Of a stretch of 64,000 bases of DNA, positions 19,428-28,983 are shown in pieces. Made by a program: the position numbers and the translations under genes. Under the pieces are notes generated by a model. That model ran no database searches. It saw only the letters and a list, made by a program, of their open reading frames with translations, and was not told the DNA's origin. The DNA lies in NCBI RefSeq assembly GCF_900156205.1, contig NZ_FTNA01000007.1, positions 109,719 through 173,718 of the forward strand, in the 5' to 3' direction. Within the stretch, counting starts at the first letter, position 1. Every line of letters starts with the position of its first letter. This DNA is from Leptospira interrogans. GTDB lineage: Bacteria > Spirochaetota > Leptospiria > Leptospirales > Leptospiraceae.

Positions 19428-20039
19428 ATGAGCAAAGAAGAAAAACTGAAAAGACTGGGGCTAATGCAATCCGAAGTTTCCGCGTGTAAACTCTGCAAAC
19501 TCGAAACTACCCGTACTCAAACTGTTTTTGGAGAAGGAAATCCAGATGCGGAATTAGTTTTTATTGGAGAAGGTCCTGGTAAACAAGAAGATCTCACAGG
19601 CCGTCCTTTTGTGGGAAAAGCGGGCGAACTTTTGACAAGGATCATAGAAAAAGGAATGGGAGTTCCTAGAGAATCCGTTTACATCGCCAACATCGTAAAA
19701 TGCAGACCAACCGTGGACATGAAGTTTGAAAAAGATAGACCTCCCGAAGAAGAGGAAACTAGAGCTTGCGCTCCGTATCTTTTAAGACAACTCGAAATCA
19801 TTCAACCAAAAGCAATTGTTACTTTAGGAAATCCTTCTACAAGATTTATCTTAAATACTAAAGAAGGAATTACTAAACTTAGAGGGACTTGGGGATCTTT
19901 TTTCGGAATCCCTGTGATGCCTACGTATCATCCTAGTTTTGTGATTCGAAACGGAGGAGAGAATAGTCCTCTCAAACGAGACGTCTGGGAGGATATTAAA
20001 AAGGTTATGGATTTGTTGGGCTGGAAAAGACCTTCGTAG
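19428..20039 (+). CDS. Family 4 uracil-DNA glycosylase
   Basis: A 203-aa iron-sulfur uracil-DNA glycosylase, which removes uracil from DNA to start base excision repair. Using the ATG at 19428, the Fe-S cysteines are Cys20 and Cys23 (ACKLCKL), Cys92 (VKCRP) and Cys114 (TRACAP). Motif 1 is GEGPGKQEDLTGRPFVGKAG and motif 2 is PTYHPSF. The loop between Cys92 and Cys114 is 21 residues, slightly longer than usual, due to an acidic insertion (DRPPEEEE). The 3' end overlaps the convergent lipoprotein gene by 35 bp. The upstream TTG at 19383 is unlikely. Confidence 0.9.
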   Translation: MSKEEKLKRLGLMQSEVSACKLCKLETTRTQTVFGEGNPDAELVFIGEGPGKQEDLTGRPFVGKAGELLTRIIEKGMGVPRESVYIANIVKCRPTVDMKFEKDRPPEEEETRACAPYLLRQLEIIQPKAIVTLGNPSTRFILNTKEGITKLRGTWGSFFGIPVMPTYHPSFVIRNGGENSPLKRDVWEDIKKVMDLLGWKRPS

Positions 20040-20949
20040 TTTCTTTTAACCAATCTGCAATTTTCTGATAAATATCGGAGGGGGCATCTTCATAGGCGAA
20101 AAGTCCTAGATGATCATAATCAATTGAAGCTCCGTTGTCCCTTCCTGCTTCCCAATATTCTTTTTTTCCTTTTTTTCTTTGATAGACTGGGTAAATACTT
20201 TCAGTAGGAGATACGTTGTCGATTCTACCTCCGATAAAAAGTGTAGGGAAACTCGACATCTCAAACGACTCCCAAGCTTTCGGGTTTTCTTCCAAAGTCG
20301 GTAAATAGTTAAAAAGATTCTGATATACGAATAGAGTTGTAGGATCATCTTCATCTAAAGAGATAAAACGTTTACAAAAATTATCCTTGTTTTTACAGGA
20401 AGCACTTAAATCAGTCCCAAATCTTTTTTCCGCTTTCATTCGTTCCAGAAAGCTATCATTATATTTATAGTCCATTCCAGTTCCTAAAAAAAACGCTTTG
20501 GAAACATCTGGAACTTTTTTCGCTTTCAAAGAATTTAATATAGCCTGACCTCCCAAGGAAACTCCGCCTAGAAAAATTTCTTTTTTACCAGTAACTTTTT
20601 GGATTTTTGCAATGACTTCGGGAATTAAATTTTCTCCCACCTCTCTTAAATTGACGGATTTATAATCTTCAAAGTGTAACAACCAAACCGAAAAGCCGTT
20701 TCCGTTTAACACTCCAATCAATCCGGATTTACTTCCAAGATAAAGAGCCTTTTTGTTAATGAACACCGGATCTATTAAAAGTATCGGAGGATGAGAAGAA
20801 TTTTCATAAGAGAAGGTAGTCAAAAAGACATTTGGTCCTAGATTTGCAGTCTGTGAAACGAATTTTTGTTCTGTAATAACCACATAACGTGTACAGCCTA
20901 AAAAAATAATTAGGTAAAATAAGATTGATAGTTTTTTTGTAAGTTTCAT
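20005..20949 (-). CDS. Alpha/beta hydrolase lipoprotein
   Basis: From the ATG at 20949 the protein is 314 aa, with a lipoprotein signal ending at Cys19 (YLIIFLGC). The alpha/beta hydrolase fold is indicated by ILLIDPVFINK, nucleophile motif GGVSLGGQA, Asp in GGRIDNVSP and His in DYDHLGLF. The layout resembles PHA synthase/lipase-like enzymes more than esterases of the HGG type. The substrate is unknown. A second lipase-like lipoprotein lies 0.5 kb upstream in the same direction but is separated by repeats, so they may be independent transcripts. The in-frame extension to 21048 precedes the signal peptide and is rejected as start. Confidence 0.8.
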   Translation of the reverse strand: MKLTKKLSILFYLIIFLGCTRYVVITEQKFVSQTANLGPNVFLTTFSYENSSHPPILLIDPVFINKKALYLGSKSGLIGVLNGNGFSVWLLHFEDYKSVNLREVGENLIPEVIAKIQKVTGKKEIFLGGVSLGGQAILNSLKAKKVPDVSKAFFLGTGMDYKYNDSFLERMKAEKRFGTDLSASCKNKDNFCKRFISLDEDDPTTLFVYQNLFNYLPTLEENPKAWESFEMSSFPTLFIGGRIDNVSPTESIYPVYQRKKGKKEYWEAGRDNGASIDYDHLGLFAYEDAPSDIYQKIADWLKETTKVFSSPTNP

Positions 20950-21068
20950 TTTTAAATCCAAAATAAAATTATAAATCCGTTTTAAGATGAGTTTAGAGTA
21001 GGTTCTATAACTTTTCAATTTTTTTGTTTTTGAGTTTATTGCCTTCATTTTGATTTACGAATCTATAA

Positions 21069-21163
21069 TAGAGTTGTTGGAAAATGAATTCTCCGTCTGT
21101 TTCCGTTGTATTGAAATGGACAATTGAAACAATTTTGCTAATCTCCACTTTTCAACAACTCTA
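21069..21163 (+). repeat. Family A MITE-like element, copy 5
   Basis: Ends TAGAGTTGTTGGAAAATGAA and TTTTCAACAACTCTA; about 95 bp, diverged and internally shortened relative to the 103-bp type. Confidence 0.75.
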
Positions 21164-21262
21164 ATTCAATCAATCAGAACTTTCAGATTTTCTGTGTAAG
21201 CTCCCACAATTGAAATTTTGATCCAAATTTTTTCTTTAATTTTAAGTTCCTTAAACTATATT

Positions 21263-21422
21263 AACGTGAGTTCGGTGTAAGAAAAATTTTCTAAAAGTAT
21301 AAGTCCCTATAATTTTAGAATTGATTCGTAAAATCGTGATTTGTGAGAGTTCCCACATGTAAAAAATCGATCTGTAAGGTTCAGATTCCAAAATCGCGAG
21401 TTACTTACACCAAACTCACGTT
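21263..21422 (+). repeat. Family C element, compact 160-bp copy
   Basis: Left end AACGTGAGTTCGGTGTAAG (21263-21281) and right end CTTACACCAAACTCACGTT (21404-21422) are inverted repeats matching at 18 of 19 positions. Outside them ATATT occurs on both sides, a possible target duplication. The interior carries an AGTTCCCAC motif. This is the clearest short copy of the family. Confidence 0.75.
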
Positions 21423-21435
21423 ATATTAGATCATT

Positions 21436-22509
21436 TTAATTTCTTTTATCCAACCAAGAAACAATAGGAATAAAAATATCCTTATCTGCGTTTTTACCGA
21501 CGATCAAATCTGTATGGCCGTAATCTTCAGAATGATTATTTGCTTTGGAGATTATAAAAAGTGTTTTATCTTCTGAGGAAATTTTATCGTACACATACCG
21601 AATCGAATAACTCGTTCCTAATTTATCTCTTCTGCCAGAAATTAACAAAGTAGGAATTTTAATATTTTTGAGTCCGTTTGAATAAGAAATTTTATGATCT
21701 AAACTTCGGATCTCTCCGTTTTCTACAAGTTCTTGAAATTGAAGGACTTCCTTTTCGGTTGCTGGATTGATCGAAGTCGTTTTTATTCCAGAAAGAATCG
21801 AAGGTTCTATATTCTCTTTGTGCCACAAAAGTTCTTCCAACGATTTTTGTGGAAGAAAAGGTATTCCAGTTCCTCCTTGGATACCAATCCAAGTTTCTGC
21901 CGGAACTACCGGCCAAAGATTGCTCAACCAAACAAGTGAAGCCAAACTTTTGATCGAGGCGCTCGGAGAATCTAAAATTCCAGAAGATCCGATTGTGACT
22001 AAGTTTGCAATTCTTGTTTCTCCAAAACTTCCGATTCTTGCATAAGCGATCATTCCACCCATACTATGGCCGATCCAATTTACCTTATCTTTTCCAGTAG
22101 CATTTAACACGTGTTTAATGGCAGTATCTGCGTCGTATTGAATGTAGTCATCCATTCCGTAAGTAAATTTTTTGTCTCCAAAAAACAAGGAAGGATAACC
22201 TGCATCTCTTCTTCCTCTTAAATCCAATAACCAAACGTCGTAACCTTCCTTCTGGAGCCTTGCGACAATCGAATTTTTTTCGTTGATTTTCAAATAGGTT
22301 CTATTGCTCATCCATCCGTGACAGAGTATAACCGGATATTTTTTAGAAGTAGTACCTAATGCAGGTAAAAAATGTTCTAAGGTCAAATCCCAATCGTCTG
22401 ACGTTTTAGGATGATGAATTTCTCCTTGGAGTTGTATAACCGTCTTACATTGAAAGAGGAAAACTCCCAAAACAAAAATCTGGAACGTTCTTCGGATGTT
22501 TGTATTCAT
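21436..22509 (-). CDS. Lipase-like alpha/beta hydrolase lipoprotein
   Basis: A 357-aa probable lipoprotein (signal ending in FLFQC, Cys21). It resembles the acid-lipase-like branch of alpha/beta hydrolases: VILCHGWMSNRTYL (oxyanion region), VWLLDLRGRRDAGYPS, nucleophile in WIGHSMGGMIAY, Asp in SGRRDKLG, and His in DYGHTDLIVG, all in family order. It is probably exposed in the periplasm or at the outer membrane and acts on lipids or other esters. A compact family C element lies immediately past the stop codon (13 bases). Confidence 0.84.
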   Translation of the reverse strand: MNTNIRRTFQIFVLGVFLFQCKTVIQLQGEIHHPKTSDDWDLTLEHFLPALGTTSKKYPVILCHGWMSNRTYLKINEKNSIVARLQKEGYDVWLLDLRGRRDAGYPSLFFGDKKFTYGMDDYIQYDADTAIKHVLNATGKDKVNWIGHSMGGMIAYARIGSFGETRIANLVTIGSSGILDSPSASIKSLASLVWLSNLWPVVPAETWIGIQGGTGIPFLPQKSLEELLWHKENIEPSILSGIKTTSINPATEKEVLQFQELVENGEIRSLDHKISYSNGLKNIKIPTLLISGRRDKLGTSYSIRYVYDKISSEDKTLFIISKANNHSEDYGHTDLIVGKNADKDIFIPIVSWLDKRN

Positions 22510-22735
22510 TAGTAAATCAGATTATAGATTTTTTTAGAAAGGATCAAGTAGAAATTCATAATATAACTTAGAAGCCGCAGTAAAAATACTTTATCTTTGT
22601 TTAAAGCGCCTATTTTGAGTTTTTATGAATCCCATAAAATAGAGTATTACAAGTTTTGAGACAAATTTAAATTAAGAAATAAACTTTTAGATACTCTATT
22701 TATAGTTCTGAGTAAAATATTTTTTAAAACGGCTT

Positions 22736-23263
22736 TTAATTTGTGCTTTTGACTTTAAAACCGGTTTTGAGATATTTTTCTATTTTAGGTTTAATCACAT
22801 AATGACAGTAAGACTGTTCTGGGTTGGTTCTGAAGTAATTTTGATGATAATTTTCGGCCGGATAAAATTCTTTCAGTTCTTCTACTTGAGTTATAATTGG
22901 ATCTAAAAAATGTCCTTCTGTTTTTCGGATGGATTCTTCGGCTTGTATTTTTTGTTCTTTAGAATGACAAAGAATAATAGATCGGTATTGGGTTCCTATA
23001 TCATTTCCTTGTCGATTGAGTGTAGTAGGATCATGGCTAATCCAAAAAACTTCTAGAATTTCAGAGTAACTGATAATTTTGGGATCAAAAGAAATTTGAA
23101 TCACTTCCGCGTGTCCAGTAGTACCGGAACATACGGAACGATAATCCGGATTTTTTGTCCTTCCTGCCGCATAACCAGAAGTTACTGATTCCACTCCTTC
23201 CACCATTTGATATACCGCTTCGAGACACCAAAAACAACCGCCGCCTAATGTTGCTTGTTCCAT
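22736..23263 (-). CDS. msrA: Peptide-methionine (S)-S-oxide reductase MsrA
   Basis: Repairs oxidised methionine S-sulfoxide. The catalytic GGGCFWCLEAVYQ motif sits at the very N-terminus when the ATG at 23263 is used (175 aa); a TTG at 23299 would add 12 residues. Other family blocks are SGYAAG, TGHAEVIQISFDP, FWISHDPTTLNRQGNDIGTQYRS and EFYPAENYHQNYF. The second Cys in SYCHYVIKPK may act in recycling. It is monocistronic, with repeat-rich DNA on both sides. Confidence 0.94.
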   Translation of the reverse strand: MEQATLGGGCFWCLEAVYQMVEGVESVTSGYAAGRTKNPDYRSVCSGTTGHAEVIQISFDPKIISYSEILEVFWISHDPTTLNRQGNDIGTQYRSIILCHSKEQKIQAEESIRKTEGHFLDPIITQVEELKEFYPAENYHQNYFRTNPEQSYCHYVIKPKIEKYLKTGFKVKSTN

Positions 23264-23712
23264 AGGGGACGATTCAAGCTTAGAATCCAAAGGTTGCAAG
23301 TAGTTTTGAGAAATGTTTTTTTAAAAGTGGTAGTTCCCACAAAAACCGTTGCTTAAAAACCGTTTATCATTTTGTAATAGTTCCCACATCATTTTACAGA
23401 CAAATCTAAGTTCTGTGGTAGTTCCCACGTTCTAAGATTATTTTGGATAATCCATGTAAATTCTCAAACTCAGGCGGCAAGCGGGAATTGTCTAAATTCT
23501 AAATGGAAATAAGTGGTGGTTCCCACATTTTCAAAGTTTAGAAAAACCTTATGTTTTTTAAAAAAAGTAGTTCCCACAAATTCAGGAAATTAGGTTTGAA
23601 AAAATAGATTCAAGTTATTGAAAAATTCAATAGTAGCGGTTAACAAAACTGTTTCAATCGGCCATTTCACGAAATAGAAACAAGATGGAGAATTCATTTT
23701 TCAACAACTCTA
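23264..23712. other. Gene-free, motif-rich stretch
   Basis: Five AGTTCCCAC motifs lie between 23334 and 23575 in one orientation (23334, 23381, 23424, 23518, 23569), ending in a family A element at about 23611-23712. No gene is supported. Confidence 0.65.
23611..23712 (-). repeat. Family A MITE-like element, copy 6
   Basis: Left end CAAGTTATTGAAAAATTC is degenerate; right end TTTTTCAACAACTCTA is intact and stops at the very stop codon (23713-23715) of the outer-membrane gene. The interior is inverted relative to copy 1. Confidence 0.75.
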
Positions 23713-25182
23713 TTATATTTTAACCGAAATCGCAAAAACAATAAACTTTTCCTCTTTAGATTTGGATTGATCCCGATCAAAAACCGCGTCGTAAGAACGA
23801 AAATATCTTCCTTCCAATCGAACCAACGCATTTTCGTTTGGAATATAATCCAAAGTAATCGTTGCACCCGAAGTTAAAAATCCATTTTTAGAAGCAGTTT
23901 GAATGATCGTTTGTTCAGGATCAAACATTCTTTCCAAACGTAAAGAAGTTCTGAACTTTTCGATCGGTCTCCAGGTGATCCAAAACGTTCCATGATACCA
24001 TTGTCTATAAGCTTGAACGCCTGGGTCCGAAACTCTTTGAATTCCTACATCTCCAGAACCTGCAATAATAAAATGTTTTGTAAAATGATATTGAAGAATT
24101 AAATTATTATAATATCTTGTTTGACGAGCCTGGCTATCAGGAGCCTCGTTTCCTACAAAAGTATTATGGGTAATTTTAAGTTTATCGGTAATTTTATAAT
24201 CGATTTGAGATCCAATCGCCTTATCTTTGTTAGTTTCCGTAATGTTAGACCAGCCGTTCATCAGATGAAGTTGAAAGGATAGTTTTTCTGAATATTGAAA
24301 CGAAAGTCTAAAACCACTCGAGTAATAAGGCACATAATCCAGAGCGAGTGCCCTGGAATAATTCCAGTTATTGTGAGAGATCCAACTTTCAAGCCCGATA
24401 TTACCAAAATAAATTCCTCCGTCTAACCATAGATTTTTTGCAAGTTTAATACCGGCATAAGCTTCTTGAATATTTCTGACTGAAACTTCATTGGAATTTT
24501 TTTCCGAACTGACTTCGTTTTTATAATTCGAATTTACAGAATTTCCAAATTGGAAGGCGACTCTACCTCTATATTGATCCGTTTCTATCTTACCATCAAT
24601 GTAAGCAAGGTTTACATTGATTTCATCCCAACGTGCGGGTTGAGTGAGATAACGATTATCTCTTGAACTGGAACGATAAGGATTGTGAGCGTAATAAGAA
24701 TCAATAAAAAATCCGAATTTAGGAATCTGTTTGTTCTCTTCCGAAGCTTCTTTGGAAGAAGTATTTTTAGAATGATCATTTTTTTCGATCTCATCTTTGG
24801 ATTGAAAATCGTCGTTTTGTATCTGTGAAGAATCCTTATCGATTGATTTTTCATTTGTTGGCGATTGAAGATTTGTAGAAGAGGTTTGTAAGAAGTCAGA
24901 ACTGATTAAAGAAGAACTAGAATCTTTTTTGTTCTGGATATTACTCGGAAAAATATGAGAAGAATTTAGAACCTTTTCTTCTGTTTGAGTTGTGGATGAA
25001 TCTGATTTTTGAGAATCCGCAGATAGAGGAAAGATAAAAATACAAGAATATAAGATTGCAAAAATATATTTCTGAAAAACCAATTTGTTCGATACGTTTT
25101 TTATTATGAAATCTGAACCGAATTCAATTTGATTTCGTATTTTAGAACATTCTAATTTCCGAAAATTTCTTTTTTGTTTCAT
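23713..25182 (-). CDS. Outer-membrane beta-barrel protein (porin-like)
   Basis: About 489 aa from the ATG at 25182. After a hydrophobic signal segment (FAILYSCIFIFPLSAD) comes a Ser/Glu/Asp-rich low-complexity linker (about residues 55-150). Then a barrel domain follows of alternating strands with many aromatic residues, for example IDSYYAHNPYRSSSRDNRY, YRGRVAFQFGNSV, LWLDGGIYFGNIG and YSSGFRLSFQYSEKL. It ends in a terminal strand KFIVFAISVKI. This is the pattern of Gram-negative porin-like proteins of the BBP/DUF type. The n-region before the signal is unusually long (about 35 residues), so the true start may be a later TTG. Transport substrate unknown. Confidence 0.78.
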   Translation of the reverse strand: MKQKRNFRKLECSKIRNQIEFGSDFIIKNVSNKLVFQKYIFAILYSCIFIFPLSADSQKSDSSTTQTEEKVLNSSHIFPSNIQNKKDSSSSLISSDFLQTSSTNLQSPTNEKSIDKDSSQIQNDDFQSKDEIEKNDHSKNTSSKEASEENKQIPKFGFFIDSYYAHNPYRSSSRDNRYLTQPARWDEINVNLAYIDGKIETDQYRGRVAFQFGNSVNSNYKNEVSSEKNSNEVSVRNIQEAYAGIKLAKNLWLDGGIYFGNIGLESWISHNNWNYSRALALDYVPYYSSGFRLSFQYSEKLSFQLHLMNGWSNITETNKDKAIGSQIDYKITDKLKITHNTFVGNEAPDSQARQTRYYNNLILQYHFTKHFIIAGSGDVGIQRVSDPGVQAYRQWYHGTFWITWRPIEKFRTSLRLERMFDPEQTIIQTASKNGFLTSGATITLDYIPNENALVRLEGRYFRSYDAVFDRDQSKSKEEKFIVFAISVKI

Positions 25183-25666
25183 AATAAAAGTATATAAAAT
25201 CAAATTCTTGTAGACAAGTTCCGGAACTACAATTTGGAATTAGAATCTTCTTTTAAAAGTTAAGAAATAGTTAAGAGAATTTTCTATAACACCTGAATAA
25301 AACGACTCTACTTATCGATTCCTATAAAATCGACTATCGTAAATTTTGATTACAAAACACTGGTTACTTTATTTTATAGTTCCAAGTGGGACTATAAAAT
25401 AGAACGTTCAAAATTCTGTCTCTAAAATTGGGAGACGTTTTAAAACTCATAGAAACCTTATTGCGTACAAAACAGTAAAAATCAAATTACTGCATAAAAT
25501 TACAATTCATCAAATTAAAAATTTATTTTATAGAAATTTACTTAAGAAAATTTTCAAGTTCTGAATTTGTTTTAAAAAAGGTTTAAACTTCTATTCCTTT
25601 TAAGTTCGTTTTTTACTTCTCTTTGTTTTCTGTTCTTTTATACTGACTGATTCAAGGGAGAATACA
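25183..25666. other. Gene-free intergenic stretch
   Basis: AT-rich spacer between divergent genes. No family A-D element is seen. It should contain the promoters for both neighbours; a candidate -10 for the acyl-CoA dehydrogenase is at 25639. Confidence 0.6.
25639..25660 (+). promoter_or_regulatory. Candidate -10 box and ribosome binding site of the acyl-CoA dehydrogenase gene
   Basis: TATACT at 25639-25644 is followed by GGGAG at 25656-25660, seven bases before the ATG. No convincing -35 box is present at the standard spacing, so the promoter call is weak; the ribosome site is good. Confidence 0.35.
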
Positions 25667-27382
25667 ATGATTCAAAATAATTATTTTTCGGACAATCAAG
25701 ACATCCAGGATCATTTTGTACACATTCTACCTTGGACAGAAATTATACTCGATTACGAAAACGATTTTTCTGGTGTTTCAGAAGGAGGACCTTCGAACCC
25801 TTCTGAAGCAAAAGAATATTATAAAACTGTGTTAGAAACGGTCGGAGATTTAGCAGGAAATATACTTTCTCCGCACGTAGCCGATCTGGATCGAGAGGGT
25901 TTAAAATTTAAAAACGGAAAAGTAGAATTCCCTCCCAAAATGCTCGAATTAGTTTCTAAGGTTATAGAAGCAGGAGTTCAAGCCTACGGATTTTCTAGAA
26001 AATACGGAGGATTAGGAATTCCTTGGACAGTTAAATCCTTTATATCAGAAATTTTTTATAGAGTCGACGCGTCACTCGCCATTGCCATCGGATGTGTAAA
26101 TCTTGCGGAAATTTTAGAACGTCATGCAACCGAGCAAATGAAGAGCGACTGGATACCTCATTTTGCCGATGGAAAGTTTGTTTGTGCGATGGGGCTCACT
26201 GAACCAGATCACGGCTCCGATCTTTCTAATTTAAGAACCAAAGCCACAAAAGATAAAAACGGAAATTGGACATTAAACGGAACCAAACGTTTTATTACAC
26301 ATGGTTGTGGATTTGGAGATCTCCCTGCGGTTTTACTGACACTAGCTCGTTCGGGTGAGATAAATTCCGGTGCGAGAGGACTTTCTTTTTTTCTAGTTCA
26401 AAGTACGGATGTTCAAATTGCAGGAATCGAAAATAAACTTGGACTTCATTGTTCTCCCACCTGTGAGGTAGTTTTTGAAAATTCTCCCGGACTTTTAATC
26501 GGTGAAGAAGGTTACGGACTTATAAAATATACGATGGGAATGTTAAACGGAGCCAGAATGGGAATTGCACAACAATCCACTGGCCTTGCAACTGCAGCAT
26601 ATTATGAAGCTCTAAAATATGCAAAAGAAAGAACCCAATTCGGAAAAACTTTGATAGAAATCCCAGCGGTAAAAAAGATATTGGATCAGATCGAAAGAGA
26701 AACATACGCTATGAGATGTCTGACTCTGGAAGGATCTAGAGTTATGGATCGTTATTATTGGAGAGCAATTCGACTTGAAAAACAAGGAGCTACAGAAAAA
26801 GAAATTAAAAACGATACAGTGGTTCGTTATTGGGAGAAAATCGCAAACATTCTTACACCAATTAGTAAGTTTTATTGTTCCGAATCTTGTTTAAAGACGG
26901 TCAGTGACGCCCTTCAGGTTCACGGTGGTTCTGGTTATACGGAAGATTATGATATTTCTAGAATTTATAGAGACGCAAGGATTGTTACGATCTATGACGG
27001 AACTTCTCAGATTCAAATCAATGCTTGTATCGGAGGAATTACTTCCGGCTTAACTCATACGTTTGGAGAATACGTATCCGAATTGATAAGCCGATCCGAC
27101 TCTTCTTTTACTCATAAACTGTTTTACGGATTTCAAGAATTAGTAAAACTTTATAAGGAACTTCCGGAAAAAGAAATGAAAGATATATATGCGGAAGAGA
27201 TCGTATTGACTTGTTCCAGACTTTTAGCGGGAATTTTATTTGAACTTTCTTGTAAAAGACTTCCGGAAGATAAAAAATTAGTTCGGCTCAAACACGTAAA
27301 AGATTATCATATAGATACTCTTTCTGTTTTGGAAGGAAATCTCGCAAAATTAAAAGAAGTAAACAAAATTAAAGTTTTATAA
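25667..27382 (+). CDS. Acyl-CoA dehydrogenase family protein with Asp at the usual catalytic Glu position
   Basis: A 571-aa FAD enzyme of fatty-acid or branched-chain acyl-CoA oxidation. Seen blocks are YGFSRKYGGLGIPW, the FAD/substrate motif CAMGLTEPDHGSDLSN, NGTKRFITHG, GARMGIAQQSTGLA, QVHGGSGYTEDYDISRIYRDARI and YDGTSQIQ. In most acyl-CoA dehydrogenases the last motif reads YEGT, with Glu as catalytic base; here residue 444 is Asp. It is longer than the usual 380-400 aa, with an N-terminal extension of about 40 residues and a C-terminal helical extension, as in the larger FadE-like group. The start has a strong GGGAG. Monocistronic. Confidence 0.88.
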   Translation: MIQNNYFSDNQDIQDHFVHILPWTEIILDYENDFSGVSEGGPSNPSEAKEYYKTVLETVGDLAGNILSPHVADLDREGLKFKNGKVEFPPKMLELVSKVIEAGVQAYGFSRKYGGLGIPWTVKSFISEIFYRVDASLAIAIGCVNLAEILERHATEQMKSDWIPHFADGKFVCAMGLTEPDHGSDLSNLRTKATKDKNGNWTLNGTKRFITHGCGFGDLPAVLLTLARSGEINSGARGLSFFLVQSTDVQIAGIENKLGLHCSPTCEVVFENSPGLLIGEEGYGLIKYTMGMLNGARMGIAQQSTGLATAAYYEALKYAKERTQFGKTLIEIPAVKKILDQIERETYAMRCLTLEGSRVMDRYYWRAIRLEKQGATEKEIKNDTVVRYWEKIANILTPISKFYCSESCLKTVSDALQVHGGSGYTEDYDISRIYRDARIVTIYDGTSQIQINACIGGITSGLTHTFGEYVSELISRSDSSFTHKLFYGFQELVKLYKELPEKEMKDIYAEEIVLTCSRLLAGILFELSCKRLPEDKKLVRLKHVKDYHIDTLSVLEGNLAKLKEVNKIKVL

Positions 27383-27440
27383 TTTGTTTAAAAAGCTTTC
27401 TAGAAAATTTTTAAAAAATCAACTTTCTTTTTTATTAAAG

Positions 27441-28260
27441 AATTTGTTTCAAAACCTCAAAGAATTTTAAGCGATAATTCTTTAGAAATTTCTAATCAAA
27501 TGCAGTAGTTCCTACAAATTAATGTAACGTGAGTTTGGTATGCGAAAGCGATTGTAGCGAAAATTCCGAAGGAATTGCAGCATTATGTTGCGACAGCAAG
27601 GAGCAACATTGAGTTCAAGCGCGGTCGCGAGCCATTGTATACTATAAAATTTGCGAGCGATTCGCCCAAATATTCTTACGTCGAACTCACGTTCATGTAA
27701 GTTCGCGTAAAAGATTCGTTTTATAAAAACCTGATTTTTTCATAAAAAATAAATGTTTAAAAATTCGTAATATACCTTAACCTGTGGGAACTCTCACAAG
27801 TTGTGGATTTCACAGTTAAACTTTAAAAATTGTGGGAACTACTACAAAATATAGAAAGAATCATCGTCCAATCTGATTTTGCACAAAACCGCCATTTTAC
27901 GATCAGGCCATCGTCAAAATTTAACCCATTTTAGCATAAGTTCGACAGAGAAAGATTTTTCTAAAAGTATAAGTCCCTACAATTTTAGGATTTGTTTATA
28001 AAATCGTGGTTTGCAGTAGTTCCCACACCTGAATACGACATATTTAATTATTATAAACTTCTATTTTATGAATTGCTGTAGTTCCCACATTTAAGGAATC
28101 GATCTATAAAGCTCAGATTCAACTTTTTTCAGAATCATAGGTTTGTTACGCCGAAACTCACGTTACAAATTAGGTCACATTTGGCAACTTGTGAACTTTC
28201 AAGCAGTTTTAATCTCGTTCAATTTTTGCTGTAGTTCCCACATTTTTGTGAAACTCAACC
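27441..28260. repeat. Family B element, copy 4, split by a family C insertion
   Basis: The left part (27441-27521) carries AATTTGTTTCAAAACCTC...ATGCAGTAGTTCCTACAAATTA and the right part (28165 onward) resumes with ACAAATTAGGTCACATTTGG...CAACTTGTGAACTTTC. Together they reconstruct the same order seen in the uninterrupted copy at 18.5 kb. Confidence 0.65.
27522..28164. mobile_element. 643-bp family C composite inserted into family B, with 8-bp direct repeats
   Basis: The segment is bounded by AACGTGAGTTTGG (27526) and CGAAACTCACGTT (ending 28164), inverted repeats of the family C type. ACAAATTA occurs at 27514-27521 and again at 28165-28172, consistent with a target-site duplication. A second internal pair of C ends lies near 27670-27710 (GTCGAACTCACGTT then GTAAGTTCGCGTAA), so it may be two C units in tandem. 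No transposase is encoded, so movement would need one in trans. Confidence 0.65.
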
Positions 28261-28597
28261 GGATCACTCGAAGTAACCAATGCTAAGACGGTTGATAGGC
28301 GTAGGGAAACTCAGTAGAACACTTTCAGATTCAGCATCTCACTCCCCGAACTCAATAAACACTTTTTATGGATCGCGTTTTAGATCTCTCGATAGGTCTT
28401 AGGACAAACTCAGTTTTGTTCATAGTGATGTAAATTTTTTAACATTTAATTTATTTTATATAGGTTTCCTTGAATTAGAAATATAAAATTTTTCGACAAG
28501 TTTATAGTATGATTTTAAAAAAATCTAAAGTAAATCAAAAATCCATTATATACTTATTATAGAGAATTTCTATAAAATCCGAATACAACGTTTTCAA

Positions 28598-28699
28598 TAG
28601 AGATGTTGAAAAACGAATTCCCCATCTGTTTTATGGAAACGTCGATTAAAACGAAAACGGTTTTGTTAATTCCCACTATAGAACTTTTTAACAACTCTA
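28598..28699 (+). repeat. Family A MITE-like element, copy 7
   Basis: Ends TAGAGATGTTGAAAAACGAA and CTTTTTAACAACTCTA; 102 bp, diverged interior. A short frame across 28557-28751 is created by it. Confidence 0.75.
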
Positions 28700-28983
28700 T
28701 TTTCTTCATGAATCGCCGCTTTTTGACAACCATCGTTAAATAAAAAATCACTAAAATAATGTTCTTAAACGATTGACCGGACTGAAATCGAATTTAATTT
28801 GGATTCATTATGAGCATCTAACATTTCTTCTTTTTTCTAAAATAATTCATTTTTTTGAATATTCTATTTTTATTTCATAAGTTGTCTTAAATTTTGAATA
28901 ACTCTTGTAAAAACCGAATTCTATAGTCGGTTGCAAGGTAAAAGAGATATGTTTTTAAGACAATCATTAAGGAGATTGTATCG

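Larger units (their letters stand above)
27383..28983. other. Long gene-free stretch with nested repeats
   Basis: About 1.6 kb. A family B element starting at 27441 is split by a 643-bp segment (27522-28164) bounded by family C ends and flanked by ACAAATTA on both sides. A family A element follows at 28598-28699. No gene is supported. Confidence 0.7.
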
